Assembly: GCF_947491715.1 (NCBI RefSeq)
Contig: NZ_CANLKR010000033.1
Location: 1-51,932 of the forward strand
Direction: 5' to 3'
Length of the DNA stretch: 51,932 nt
DNA from: an uncultured Shewanella sp.
GTDB lineage: Bacteria; Pseudomonadota; Gammaproteobacteria; Enterobacterales; Shewanellaceae
The position numbers were made by a program, and so were the translations under genes. The notes beneath the pieces were generated by a model. That model made no database searches and had not been told where the DNA came from. It saw nothing but the letters and a program-made list of their open reading frames with translations. Positions 43,929-51,932 of this stretch are shown here, in pieces. Position 1 is the stretch's first letter. Each line of letters opens with the position of its first letter.

Positions 43929-44267
43929 ATCGTAATAAATGCTCTATGTGTCAATGCTATTTTAAGCATTGGTTTTTAGATAAAATAACGATAGCATATA
44001 GACATGATTAAAAGTAAATATTTACGCATTTAAAATATTAATATATTGAACTCTGCATTTATCATCGGCTTTGTTGTATTCTTTGTTTTTTAAATGTTAA
44101 CTTTTAGAGATATTTATTATTATTACTTCTCTTGAATTGTTCTCTATATGTTATTTTCAGAATAGAATAAAAGGTGTCTTTTTATCAATGACTGATTTAG
44201 TATTAAATAGAAGTATGTATTGAGTGCGAGTGCTTTGGGGGGCTTATGATCCATGGAATATTAAAAT
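43929..44267. other. Divergent AT-rich region; overlapping 9-codon leader frame
   Basis: The start regions of both GT9 genes face here. GGGGGG at 44237-44242 precedes ATG 44246, opening a nine-codon frame that ends TAA 44273-44275 and overlaps the ATG of the GT9 gene at 44268. The GT9 ATG itself has no strong binding site, so translation may be coupled to this leader. No JUMPstart sequence found. Confidence 0.35.
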
Positions 44268-45383
44268 ATGCTTAAACTTTTTAATTTATTACTTAAATAT
44301 CAATGTTTTCGAAGAAAAAAGAGAAGTAGTATTGCATTGAGTAAGCCACGGATATTAGTGATACCCTATGATGCCATTGGTGATATGTTACTGACCTTAC
44401 CTGTGTTTTCTGCAATTAAAAAGGCTCATCCCGACTGGGATATAGAAGTGTTATGCCATGAGCGGAGTGTTAAAGTATTAGCGCAATATCCATTTGTTGA
44501 TAGGCTTTGGTGTTGGAATATCAATGCTAAACTCTTTCGTAATCGATATGATCAAAAAAAACGAGAAGAACTATACACTCGTTCTTTCACAAAAATTATT
44601 TATTTAGCTGAAAAGTGTAACTTTAGAAGTTTATTTCGTTTACAGCAGTTCACAACAGGTAAGCTATTAACTTTACCTTATTATTCTTTGAAAACCGATC
44701 CTAAAAAACGGATTGAGGAGGCGGTTTTTTACTCTCTTTTTGATGGTGTTGTGGGCAAAAATCATCAACAAGAACCTCATTTTGCATTACGAATGTTTAG
44801 TTCTGTTAGTCAAGGTGCTGAATATGTGAAGGAGGAAATGGATTTTTCACCTTATATACCGGTTGTTGAGCTTGATTATACATTTAACTCATCAAAACCC
44901 GCTGTTTTATTTAACCCTGCAGGTACCCAACCCGGTAATACATTATCAGAAAAAAAATCGGCATGGATAGTGAATACGCTGGTTAAGCTTGGTTGCCAAG
45001 TTTTTGTGTTTGATTTACCGAGTCAAACCAAACTATTTATTCAGGAAAACCTTAAGGCACAGGTGACTTTTATGCCATCGGCCCATATTTATGAAGGTGC
45101 ACAGATCATTAGAATGATGGATTTTATTGTCACTACAGATACTTCTATCGGCCATTTAAGTAGCGCATTACTAAAACCTGCATTAATTTTAAGAGAAGAT
45201 CAAATTTGGCGGGCAAGATGTGATCCTCTTGCCATCACGACAAAAGTATTGGTGTCTGATAACCCAGATGATATTAATACGGTTGATAATGATCTGATTA
45301 TTCAGGCAATCGAAAGTTTAGTGTTTAATGCTCAGAAAAATCATACAAACGAGCAAGACATTGTTGGAAAATGTGTTTTATGA
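44268..45383 (+). CDS. GT9 (heptosyltransferase-like) glycosyltransferase B
   Basis: A 371-aa GT9-family protein. VIPYDAIGDMLLTLPVFSAI shows the family's GD(M)LLTLP block, with the catalytic Asp context, and the C-terminal VTTDTSIGHLSSALLKPALIL is the donor-site D-T-S-x-x-H motif. It differs from the gene at 42891 well beyond recent duplication. The gene starts at ATG 44268 right after an in-frame TAA. Its 3' end overlaps manB on the opposite strand by six bases. Likely an LPS-core or surface-glycan enzyme. Confidence 0.85.
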   Translation: MLKLFNLLLKYQCFRRKKRSSIALSKPRILVIPYDAIGDMLLTLPVFSAIKKAHPDWDIEVLCHERSVKVLAQYPFVDRLWCWNINAKLFRNRYDQKKREELYTRSFTKIIYLAEKCNFRSLFRLQQFTTGKLLTLPYYSLKTDPKKRIEEAVFYSLFDGVVGKNHQQEPHFALRMFSSVSQGAEYVKEEMDFSPYIPVVELDYTFNSSKPAVLFNPAGTQPGNTLSEKKSAWIVNTLVKLGCQVFVFDLPSQTKLFIQENLKAQVTFMPSAHIYEGAQIIRMMDFIVTTDTSIGHLSSALLKPALILREDQIWRARCDPLAITTKVLVSDNPDDINTVDNDLIIQAIESLVFNAQKNHTNEQDIVGKCVL

Positions 45384-46784
45384 TTTGGTGTTTTGACGGT
45401 TAATTAAAGAAATGATCTCATTGGTTTTTTGCTCAAGGAGTGACTTATCACCTTTTGACTCTATATTAAGTCGAATGACGGATTCAGTATTAGAATGGCG
45501 TAAATTAAAGCGCCATGCTTGTTGTTGGTTTATAAAAGTAAAGCTAACCCCGTCACATGTGTCTAGGTTTGAGGCATGTTCTTGATAATGTGCTTTGACT
45601 CTATTGATGGCTTCAACGGGCTGGTTGACCTTTATATTAATTTCACCTGAGTTTGGAAAAGTTTGCTGGCCTTTGGCAACCATTGCAGAAAGGGGGATGG
45701 TTTTTAGGCTTAATAACTCAATGAGTAATAACCAAGGGATCATACCACTGTCACAATAAGAAAAGTCTCGAAAGTAGTGATGGGCGCTATTTTCTCCGCC
45801 ATAAACAGCATTGGTTTGTCGCATTTTTTGTTTAATAAAAACATGTCCAGTTCGGCATTGTATAGTTTGCCCTAAAAAGGATTGGCAAATCTGCTGCGTA
45901 TGCCAAATCAAACGTGGATCATGCACAATGCTTGAGTGGGGATCTTTTTGTAAAAAAGCCTCGGCGAGTAAACCCACAATATAATAGCTGTCAATGAATT
46001 CACCTTGTTCATCAAAAAAAAAGCAGCGGTCAAAATCTCCATCCCAAGCAATACCTAGATCTGCCTGATAACGTTTGACTGCTTTTTGTGTGTCATGTCG
46101 ATTCTCTTTCAGTAACGGGTTGGGTATACCGTTAGGAAAGTGCCCGTCAATCTGATGATTCATTTTGATAAACTTAAGAGGCACGCTATGTCTTTTAAAG
46201 TGTGATTCCAGCTCATCGATAATTTGTGCCGCAGGGCCATTGCCTGCATTAACAAGGATCGTGAGTGCTTTGATATGATGAGGTTGAATGTAAGACAAAA
46301 GGTGACTGATATAGTCCGACATAAGATTGAGTGAGCGGCAGTTACCTCTTGTGAGATGAGGGTTTGAAAAATTTTGGCTTTCAGCCAATGCTTTTATTGA
46401 TAATAATCCGTTGGTTGGGCCAATAGGTTCGGCATTTTTGCCTACTAACTTCATGCCGTTAAAATCAATGGGGTTATGACTCGCGGTCACTTGAATACCA
46501 GCGTCTAATTGAAGATGGAAAGTGGCAAAATAAACCTCTTCTGTACCGGTTAATCCTAAGTCGAGTACATTAACACCTGCATCCATCAATCCATTTGCTA
46601 ACGCCCGTTTTAGACTCACCGAGCTGAGTCGTGCATCACCGCCAAGCACCACGGTTTTAGGTTTAATCACGTCTGCAAAAGCTCTTGCTATTCGATAGGC
46701 GATTTCGGTGTTTAGCTCTGTTTCGAGTTTTCCTCGAATATCATAAGTTTTAAAGCAAGTGAGGGAGCGTGATTGTACTGTCAT
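45378..46784 (-). CDS. manB: Phosphomannomutase ManB/CpsG
   Basis: Converts mannose-6-P to mannose-1-P. A 468-aa phosphohexomutase: CFKTYDIRGKLETELN at the N-terminus, the phosphoserine loop QVTASHNPIDFNGMKLVG, the metal loop WDGDFDRC and the substrate loop GGENSAHHYFRDF. It overlaps the upstream manC stop (TAATG), so the two are coupled. Phosphoglucomutase activity on the side is possible. With ManC it makes GDP-mannose. Confidence 0.95.
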   Translation of the reverse strand: MTVQSRSLTCFKTYDIRGKLETELNTEIAYRIARAFADVIKPKTVVLGGDARLSSVSLKRALANGLMDAGVNVLDLGLTGTEEVYFATFHLQLDAGIQVTASHNPIDFNGMKLVGKNAEPIGPTNGLLSIKALAESQNFSNPHLTRGNCRSLNLMSDYISHLLSYIQPHHIKALTILVNAGNGPAAQIIDELESHFKRHSVPLKFIKMNHQIDGHFPNGIPNPLLKENRHDTQKAVKRYQADLGIAWDGDFDRCFFFDEQGEFIDSYYIVGLLAEAFLQKDPHSSIVHDPRLIWHTQQICQSFLGQTIQCRTGHVFIKQKMRQTNAVYGGENSAHHYFRDFSYCDSGMIPWLLLIELLSLKTIPLSAMVAKGQQTFPNSGEINIKVNQPVEAINRVKAHYQEHASNLDTCDGVSFTFINQQQAWRFNLRHSNTESVIRLNIESKGDKSLLEQKTNEIISLINRQNTKS

Positions 46785-48241
46785 TATTGTCGGCCATAGT
46801 GATCATTGAAGCGAACAATATCATCTTCTTCTAGGTAAGTACCCGACTGTACTTCAATTATTTCAAGATCGTCTTTACCTGAGTTTTCAAGAGAGTGGAT
46901 AGTGCCAATAGGAATATAAGTGGACTCATTGGCACTGAGTAATAATTGTTTGTCTCCATTAGTGATTTTGGCTGTGCCGGATACGACTATCCAGTGTTCA
47001 GCTCTATGGTGATGCAGTTGTGTGGACAGCTTGCCCCCAGGTTTAACACTTAAGCGTTTAACTTGAAAATGTTCACCTTTGTCAATGAGATCATACTTCC
47101 CCCATGGACGAAAGACTTCTCTGTGTTGCTTATGTTCTATTCTATTTTGTTTTTCTAGGTGGGCAACGACTTCTTTGACTTGCTGTACCTGATCTTTTTT
47201 GGCAATCAATACCGCATCTTTGGTTTCAATGACAATAAGATCTTTTAATCCAACAATAGCGATGAGTTTATTGTCAGCCTGAACGAAGGTATTATGGCTA
47301 TTGATGTTAATCACATCTCCTTTTAGGCTATTACCGGATTTGTCTTTATCGCTGATGTCCCATAGTGCAGACCAACTGCCGACATCGCTCCAAGAATGAT
47401 GTAAAGGAGCCATGACTGCTCGATGTGTTTTTTCCATAATCGCGTAATCAATAGAGTTGCTTGGGCAAGCATTGAATGCGTGAGGATCAATGCGAATAAA
47501 ATCTAAATCTTGTTGAGCATTTGCCATCGCATGTTGACAAGCAGTCAATATAGCTGCTTGATATTGTTTTAATTCATTTAAGTAAACACTGGCTTTCATT
47601 AAAAATATGCCACTGTTCCAGAAGTATTGCTTGTCGTTTAAATAAGTTTTAGCAGTGATTAAATCTGGCTTTTCTGTAAAACTGTTGACGGTAAAACTGT
47701 CAAGTTCCTGCTCATGGCATGTTTTTATTTTTGTACCGACTTTAATGTAACCATAGCCCGTTTCTGGGTGCGTAGGAGAAACCCCAAAAGTGACGATATG
47801 ATCAGCTTGAGCTAGTTTTGAGGCTTTTGCTAATGTTTGGCAAAAAGCCTCTGCATGCTGAATGTGATGATCGGCAGGCAAAATTAATAACAAGGGGTCG
47901 ACGTTATTTTGCTCATTTTTATTATTTTCTTTCAATGCTATTGCATGCAAGGCACCTAATGCGGTAGCTGGAGCAGTATTTTTGCCTGTGGGTTCTAAAA
48001 TGATCCCATTGTGAGGTATGTTTTTTTCTCGTAATTGCTCGGCAATTAAAAATCGATGGGCTTCATTGCAAATGATAATGGCAGGTAAGTGGGGCAATGT
48101 TTTTAAACGTTCAAGGGTACCTTGTAGTAAGCTTGTATCTTCTAATAGTGACAGACATTGTTTTGGGTAGTGTTCGCGGGATAATGGCCAGAGTCTTGTG
48201 CCTGTCCCCCCTGCGATAATAATGGGTAAAATTGCTTGCAT
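46784..48241 (-). CDS. manC: Mannose-1-P guanylyltransferase / mannose-6-P isomerase ManC
   Basis: A 485-aa bifunctional enzyme. The N-terminal nucleotidyltransferase (about 1-330) starts with IIAGGTGTRLWPLSREHYPKQ and has EKPDLITAKTYL and YFWNSGIFLMKA. The C-terminal cupin-type II isomerase (about 365-480) has RPWGKYDLI, VKPGGKLSTQLHHHRAEHWIVVSG. It makes GDP-mannose with ManB, whose start overlaps its stop. The start ATG 48241 has only GAGC upstream. Confidence 0.96.
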   Translation of the reverse strand: MQAILPIIIAGGTGTRLWPLSREHYPKQCLSLLEDTSLLQGTLERLKTLPHLPAIIICNEAHRFLIAEQLREKNIPHNGIILEPTGKNTAPATALGALHAIALKENNKNEQNNVDPLLLILPADHHIQHAEAFCQTLAKASKLAQADHIVTFGVSPTHPETGYGYIKVGTKIKTCHEQELDSFTVNSFTEKPDLITAKTYLNDKQYFWNSGIFLMKASVYLNELKQYQAAILTACQHAMANAQQDLDFIRIDPHAFNACPSNSIDYAIMEKTHRAVMAPLHHSWSDVGSWSALWDISDKDKSGNSLKGDVININSHNTFVQADNKLIAIVGLKDLIVIETKDAVLIAKKDQVQQVKEVVAHLEKQNRIEHKQHREVFRPWGKYDLIDKGEHFQVKRLSVKPGGKLSTQLHHHRAEHWIVVSGTAKITNGDKQLLLSANESTYIPIGTIHSLENSGKDDLEIIEVQSGTYLEEDDIVRFNDHYGRQ

Positions 48242-48493
48242 CTTGTTGCTCGTGTAACTTGCCTTATTAGAAAATAGTGGCAGAGTGCCATAAAAAAATC
48301 TTGTCAGTCATATGGAAAGCTTAGCAATGATTGAACTTGCTTCCGTTTAGAATACCTTAATTTTACTTCTTCAGTTATATCAATTAGTTCTCTAACTCCT
48401 ATAATACGCCATAATTGTGCTTCTCGTTGTTTCTTTTTGAGTGAGTTTATTAAAAATCGGTTTAAAATGGGTTTTCGGCGTTAAGGGGGAGCA

Positions 48494-48689
48494 ATGGCTG
48501 AATGAGTGAAGCCGGTAAGTCTGGGATCATTGGCGGTATTATTCTCTCTAATGGGTTAATATATTAATCCTAAAAGTCAGAGGACACTGTAATTTAGTAA
48601 AGATTTTTTACTTTATAGGTTAAGGGGTTATCGGCATTACCGCGATTGTTTTTACAATTTTATTATCTATGTCAATTTATGGCGCTTAA
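48494..48689 (+). pseudogene. Possible decayed small membrane-protein gene
   Basis: AAGGGGGAG precedes ATG 48494, which stops after three codons. An overlapping ATG 48502 encodes 21 residues (MSEAGKSGIIGGIILSNGLI then one more) to TAA 48567. Fifty-odd bases further, in a frame opened by TAA 48621, GVIGITAIVFTILLSMSIYG runs to TAA 48687-48689. Together they read like the two halves of a roughly 45-aa single-helix protein. GGTTAA occurs at both edges of the intervening segment (near 48553 and 48618). The rest of 48242-48739 has no gene; it holds the divergent manC and radA promoters. Confidence 0.3.
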
Positions 48690-48739
48690 ATCTCATCGCT
48701 TCGCTAGGGATGAATGTAACGGACGAATATTAAAAAATT

Positions 48740-50104
48740 ATGGCAAAAAATAAAACGGCTTATGTGTGCAATGAATGTGGACAAGATTTTCCGAGATGGC
48801 AAGGTCAATGCAGTGCCTGTCAAGAATGGAACACAATAACTGAAGTCCGTTTGGGCCCACCCATTGCGGGGAAATCGGCCTCTTTCAGTGGTTATGCAGG
48901 ACAAGGTTCAAGTGAAATTAAAACGTTAAATCAAATTGATTTGGATGAGCTCCCTCGTATCGCCAGTTCTTTTACCGAATTAGATAGAGTGCTTGGCGGT
49001 GGCATTGTTCCCGGTTCGGCTATTTTAATCGGTGGTCACCCAGGGGCGGGTAAAAGTACGTTATTATTACAAACTTTATGCTTGTTAGCTGAGTCTATGT
49101 CTGCGTTGTATGTGACCGGAGAGGAGTCATTACAGCAAGTGGCTATGCGGGCTAATCGGTTAGGGCTGCCAACAGCTAATTTAAAAATGCTGTCAGAAAC
49201 CAGCGTTGAACAAATTTGCCAAATTGCGATGCAAGAAAAACCCAAAGTTATCGTGGTTGATTCCATTCAAGTCATGCATATTAGTGAAGTGCAGTCATCT
49301 CCTGGCAGTGTCTCCCAAGTGAGAGAATCCGCTTCCTATTTAACACGATTTGCTAAACAAAATGGGATTGCGGTCATTATGGTTGGGCATGTGACAAAAG
49401 ATGGCAGTCTTGCAGGTCCTAAAGTATTGGAGCATTGCATTGATTGTTCTGTGATGTTTGAAGGGGACAGTGACAGCCGATATCGAACCTTGCGTTCTCA
49501 CAAAAATCGTTTCGGTGCGATTAATGAGCTTGGGGTTTTTGCCATGACGGAAAGAGGGTTAAAAGAAGTGGCAAATCCGTCCGCGATATTTCTTTCTCGT
49601 GGGAATGAGGATGCATCGGGATCTTTGGTGATGGTTGTTTGGGAAGGCACGCGCCCTTTGCTGGTGGAATTACAAGTGTTAGTGGATAGCTCGGCTATGG
49701 GAAACCCAAGACGAGTGGCTGTGGGCATGGATGCGAATCGATTAGCTATGTTGTTAGCTGTGATGCATCGTCATGGTGGTTTGATGATGGCGGATCAGGA
49801 TGTCTTCGTCAATGTGGTTGGTGGGGTAAAAGTGACAGAAACCAGTGCCGATCTCACGTTATTATTAGCCATGGTGTCCAGTTTTCGAGGAGATGTGTTA
49901 GCCCGCGATTTGGTCGTGTTTGGTGAAGTGGGTTTATCGGGTGAAATAAGGCCGGTACCGAATGGTCAAGAGAGGATAACGGAAGCGGCTAAACATGGGT
50001 TTAAACGCGCCATTGTGCCAGATGCGAACGTGCCTAAAAAAATCCCTGCGGGTATGACCATTATTGGTGTCAGTAAGCTCACTCAAGCGCTAGAAGCACT
50101 GTAG
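48740..50104 (+). CDS. radA: DNA repair/recombination protein RadA
   Basis: A DnaB-type branch-migration helicase that helps RecA. 454 aa. The zinc finger is Cys10-X2-Cys13...Cys24-X2-Cys27. Walker A GGHPGAGKST, the RadA signature KNRFGAINELGVF and the C-terminal Lon-like domain with GEVGLSGEIRPVPNGQERI are intact. The last codons (TQALEAL, stop) coincide with the first copy of the 85-bp tandem array that fills the downstream gap. serB-radA is an adjacent pair in E. coli; here the glycan islet separates them. Confidence 0.97.
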   Translation: MAKNKTAYVCNECGQDFPRWQGQCSACQEWNTITEVRLGPPIAGKSASFSGYAGQGSSEIKTLNQIDLDELPRIASSFTELDRVLGGGIVPGSAILIGGHPGAGKSTLLLQTLCLLAESMSALYVTGEESLQQVAMRANRLGLPTANLKMLSETSVEQICQIAMQEKPKVIVVDSIQVMHISEVQSSPGSVSQVRESASYLTRFAKQNGIAVIMVGHVTKDGSLAGPKVLEHCIDCSVMFEGDSDSRYRTLRSHKNRFGAINELGVFAMTERGLKEVANPSAIFLSRGNEDASGSLVMVVWEGTRPLLVELQVLVDSSAMGNPRRVAVGMDANRLAMLLAVMHRHGGLMMADQDVFVNVVGGVKVTETSADLTLLLAMVSSFRGDVLARDLVVFGEVGLSGEIRPVPNGQERITEAAKHGFKRAIVPDANVPKKIPAGMTIIGVSKLTQALEAL

Positions 50105-50592
50105 ATTTTATCTTATCTCCCTGTGTACATTATCGCTTGCATGGGGTTAGTGATTGCTCACTTAAGTGCTAGAAGTACTGTCGGTTGTTGATTTTCCTCT
50201 TGTGCCTGTGCTTATTATTGGTTACATGGGGTTAGAGATTGTTCAATGAAGCGCTAGAAGTACTGTCGGTTTTTGATTTTCCTCCTGTTTCTGTGCTTAT
50301 TATTGGTTACATAAGGTTAGAGATTGTTCAATGAAGCGCTAGAAGTACTGTCGGTTTTTGATTTTCCTCCTGTTTCTGTGCTTATTATTGGTTACATGGG
50401 GTTAGAGATTGTTCAATGAAGTGCTAGAAGTACTGTCGGTTGTTGATTTTCTTCCTGTTTCTGTGCTTATTATTGGTTACATGGGGTTAGAGATTGTTCA
50501 ATGAAGCGCTAGAAGTACTGTCGGTTTTTGATTTTCCTCCTGTTTCTGTGCTTATTATTGGTTACATAAGGTTAGAGATTGCTCAATGAAGC
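50089..50592. repeat. 85-bp minisatellite seeded by the radA 3' end
   Basis: Six units start with GCTAGAAG at 50089, 50168, 50253, 50338, 50423 and 50508. Unit 1 is 79 bp and contains the last radA codons and stop; units 2-6 are 85 bp each and differ by a few bases. Each has GCTAGAAGTACTGTCGG, a T-rich centre and a GGTTAGAGATTG tail. No spacers, so not CRISPR. 85 is not a multiple of three, and stops occur in each unit, so it is non-coding. It accounts for most of the radA downstream gap; 50593-50687 holds nothing more than the promoter region of the next gene. Confidence 0.9.
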
Positions 50593-50687
50593 GAGATGAC
50601 GTATGTTCATATATCCTTTTACAATGCTTATATTATTGAGTTGGTTAACCTAATGAAAAGCATAGACTTAATACAAGGAAAGAATGA

Positions 50688-51083
50688 ATGTCTATTAATA
50701 CCCTAGCAGCTTGGCATCAATTAGTGAGCAACAGAAACCCTAGTGGTTTGTCAGAATTACTCAGTGATGATGTTGTTTTTTATTCTCCCGTTTTACATAC
50801 CCCTCAAGCGGGGAAAAAAATGACTCAACATTATTTAAGTGCCGCATTTTATATTTTTTTGAATGCGCCTTTTCGATATGTTAGAGAAGTCGTTGACAGT
50901 CATAATGCCATCTTAGAGTTTGAAGTTGAAATTGATGGGATCAGTATTAATGGTGTGGATATGATTCGGTGGGATGAAACGGGAAAAATTGTTGAATTTA
51001 AAGTCATGATCAGGCCACTTAAAGGTGTGCATCTTATTCAACAAAAAATGGCTGAGATGCTAAAGCAAGCTGAGAATGCTTAG
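50688..51083 (+). CDS. NTF2/SnoaL-like protein
   Basis: A 131-aa single-domain protein with the NTF2-like cone fold pattern: helices HQLVSNRNPSGLSELLSDDVVFYSP then strands with FEVEIDGISINGVDMIRWDETGKIVEFKVMIRPLKG. No signal peptide. Such proteins bind small hydrophobic ligands or act as isomerases, but the function here cannot be read. The start ATG follows AAGGAAAG. A terminator follows at 51133. Confidence 0.75.
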   Translation: MSINTLAAWHQLVSNRNPSGLSELLSDDVVFYSPVLHTPQAGKKMTQHYLSAAFYIFLNAPFRYVREVVDSHNAILEFEVEIDGISINGVDMIRWDETGKIVEFKVMIRPLKGVHLIQQKMAEMLKQAENA

Positions 51084-51132
51084 GAATGAATAGAGCCGCT
51101 GTTTAGTAAATCATCCAGTATCACGGGTATAG

Positions 51133-51171
51133 ATAAGGCAAAGCGAAGTGGTCTTTGCCTTATTTGTTTAT
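51133..51171 (+). terminator. Intrinsic terminator after the NTF2-like gene
   Basis: ATAAGGCAAAG (51133-51143) pairs perfectly with CTTTGCCTTAT (51153-51163), followed by TTGTTTAT. Confidence 0.82.
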
Positions 51172-51296
51172 TTCATCACAAAAAAACAGAGATAATGAAC
51201 TTAATCACAAACTTTAGTTGAAGGATAAGAAAAGATTGACCGATAAAAAAAATCATGCTTATTATTAATGAAGTCAAGCGAATAGATAGGTAATGT

Positions 51297-51659
51297 ATGA
51301 CAGCAATCACTCATGTTTACAACTACACCATTCGATGTCCCCACGTTAAAGATCCCGCCCATCCAACCAGTTGGCTAAATCATATTGAAATAAATCATTC
51401 TTCTGAGATAGCCCTTGATCGTATTAAAAAATGGCATAATCATTCAGGAACGCGTGTATTTGAGTATGAAGGATTTACGGTGAGGCAAGCAGAGCAAGAA
51501 GACGCTTATTTTTCATTGCAAAGCGATCGGTTTAAGGAAGACTTCCATACTCTTGTAACAATTAAAATTTATATTGATAGAAAAACAAAAGATACATCTG
51601 TGCAAGATATCATGCAGCATGTTATTCGAGATTATCACGTACGTCTCAGTAAGATTTAA
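51297..51659 (+). CDS. Hypothetical protein, 120 aa
   Basis: I do not recognise this protein. It is soluble (no signal or membrane segment), His-rich (about 11 His) and begins MTAITHVYNYTIRCPHVKDP. The pattern suggests mixed alpha/beta with a helix near EIALDRIKKWHN. It starts at ATG 51297 with no clear ribosome binding site; the stop is 51659. It has a preceding 210-bp gap with its own promoter region. It stands alone at the edge of the window. Confidence 0.55.
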   Translation: MTAITHVYNYTIRCPHVKDPAHPTSWLNHIEINHSSEIALDRIKKWHNHSGTRVFEYEGFTVRQAEQEDAYFSLQSDRFKEDFHTLVTIKIYIDRKTKDTSVQDIMQHVIRDYHVRLSKI

Positions 51660-51932
51660 TTTTTCTTGTATACCCAATTCAGAGAATCCTTGTTTTTATG
51701 TCTGGGTTGGGGAGCTCTATAGCTAAATTATTTTTCATTCCGGCTGAGTATGTCATTTTATATTGATTTAGCTATAAGATCTTATCAATAGCCACTCAAT
51801 GTATTGATTTTATCTTTGTTCTTCGTTTTTATTCCTTTCTTATGATCTGTGACTCATACCAATCTGCACTCAAATATGATCTAATATAGTACGATTTCAT
51901 TTCGCTTTTAAATATGTCAAATTATTCAGCAG
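51660..51932. other. Right-edge intergenic; copy of a MITE-like end
   Basis: No gene. 51857-51868 reads TACCAATCTGCA, identical to the outer end of the MITE-like element at 20883, then diverges. The element, if present, continues beyond the window. Confidence 0.4.

Noticed and set aside
50089..50592. CRISPR array
   Set aside because: Units are near-identical over their full 85 bp with no unique spacers and no cas genes nearby.

Overview
The window looks like chromosomal DNA of a marine gammaproteobacterium, most likely Shewanella or a close relative. The basis is recall of family sequences and gene order, since no search was possible. The greA / yhbY-rlmE-ftsH-folP-glmM-tpiA-secG-tRNA-Leu-tRNA-fMet-rimP-nusA-infB-rbfA-truB-rpsO-pnp-nlpI backbone and the prfC / yjjV / deoCABD / smp-serB-radA backbone both match enterobacterial and Shewanella order. 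The proteins are very close to the E. coli families.

Layout. (1) 1-4540 is an accessory metal-related segment. It holds an RcnR-type Ni/Co repressor, two textbook RcnR operators in front of a small DUF3147 membrane protein, a periplasmic thioredoxin-like protein, and a TonB-dependent receptor with a Cys-X2-Cys plug and an upstream Fur-box match. (2) 4539-9107 has greA, an unknown exported protein, a secD-secF pair without yajC, and yhbY on the opposite strand. (3) 9200-22949 is the large housekeeping run: 23S rRNA methylation, FtsH protease, folate, cell-wall precursor, glycolysis, secretion, two tRNAs, transcription/translation factors and S15 with its autoregulatory leader. A 264-bp MITE-like element separates infB from rbfA. 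(4) 23010-30202 has a membrane GGDEF-EAL protein divergent from pnp, then nlpI and prfC. (5) 30317-38516 is a nucleoside scavenging block: a TatD-family hydrolase, a CNT nucleoside transporter, a Tsx-type outer-membrane channel and deoC-deoA-deoB-deoD. Together these bring nucleosides across both membranes and split them into bases and glycolytic intermediates. (6) 38572-40315 has divergent smp and serB. (7) 40577-48241 is an AT-rich islet between serB and radA: an alpha/beta hydrolase, a sulfotransferase, two GT9 (heptosyltransferase-like) glycosyltransferases, and manB/manC for GDP-mannose. It looks like a surface-glycan locus. (8) 48740-51932 has radA, an 85-bp minisatellite seeded by the 3' end of radA, an NTF2/SnoaL-like protein and an unrecognised 120-aa protein.

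Several CDS starts were moved inward from the longest open frame on the basis of ribosome binding sites and family N-termini (ftsH, folP, glmM, tpiA, rimP, nusA, rpsO, pnp, prfC, tsx, deoC, serB). The least conventional observations are the RcnR operator / DUF3147 pairing, the radA-derived minisatellite, the MITE inside the infB-rbfA operon, the sulfotransferase/GT9 islet, and the receptor/thioredoxin pair. None of them amounts to a proven new system.
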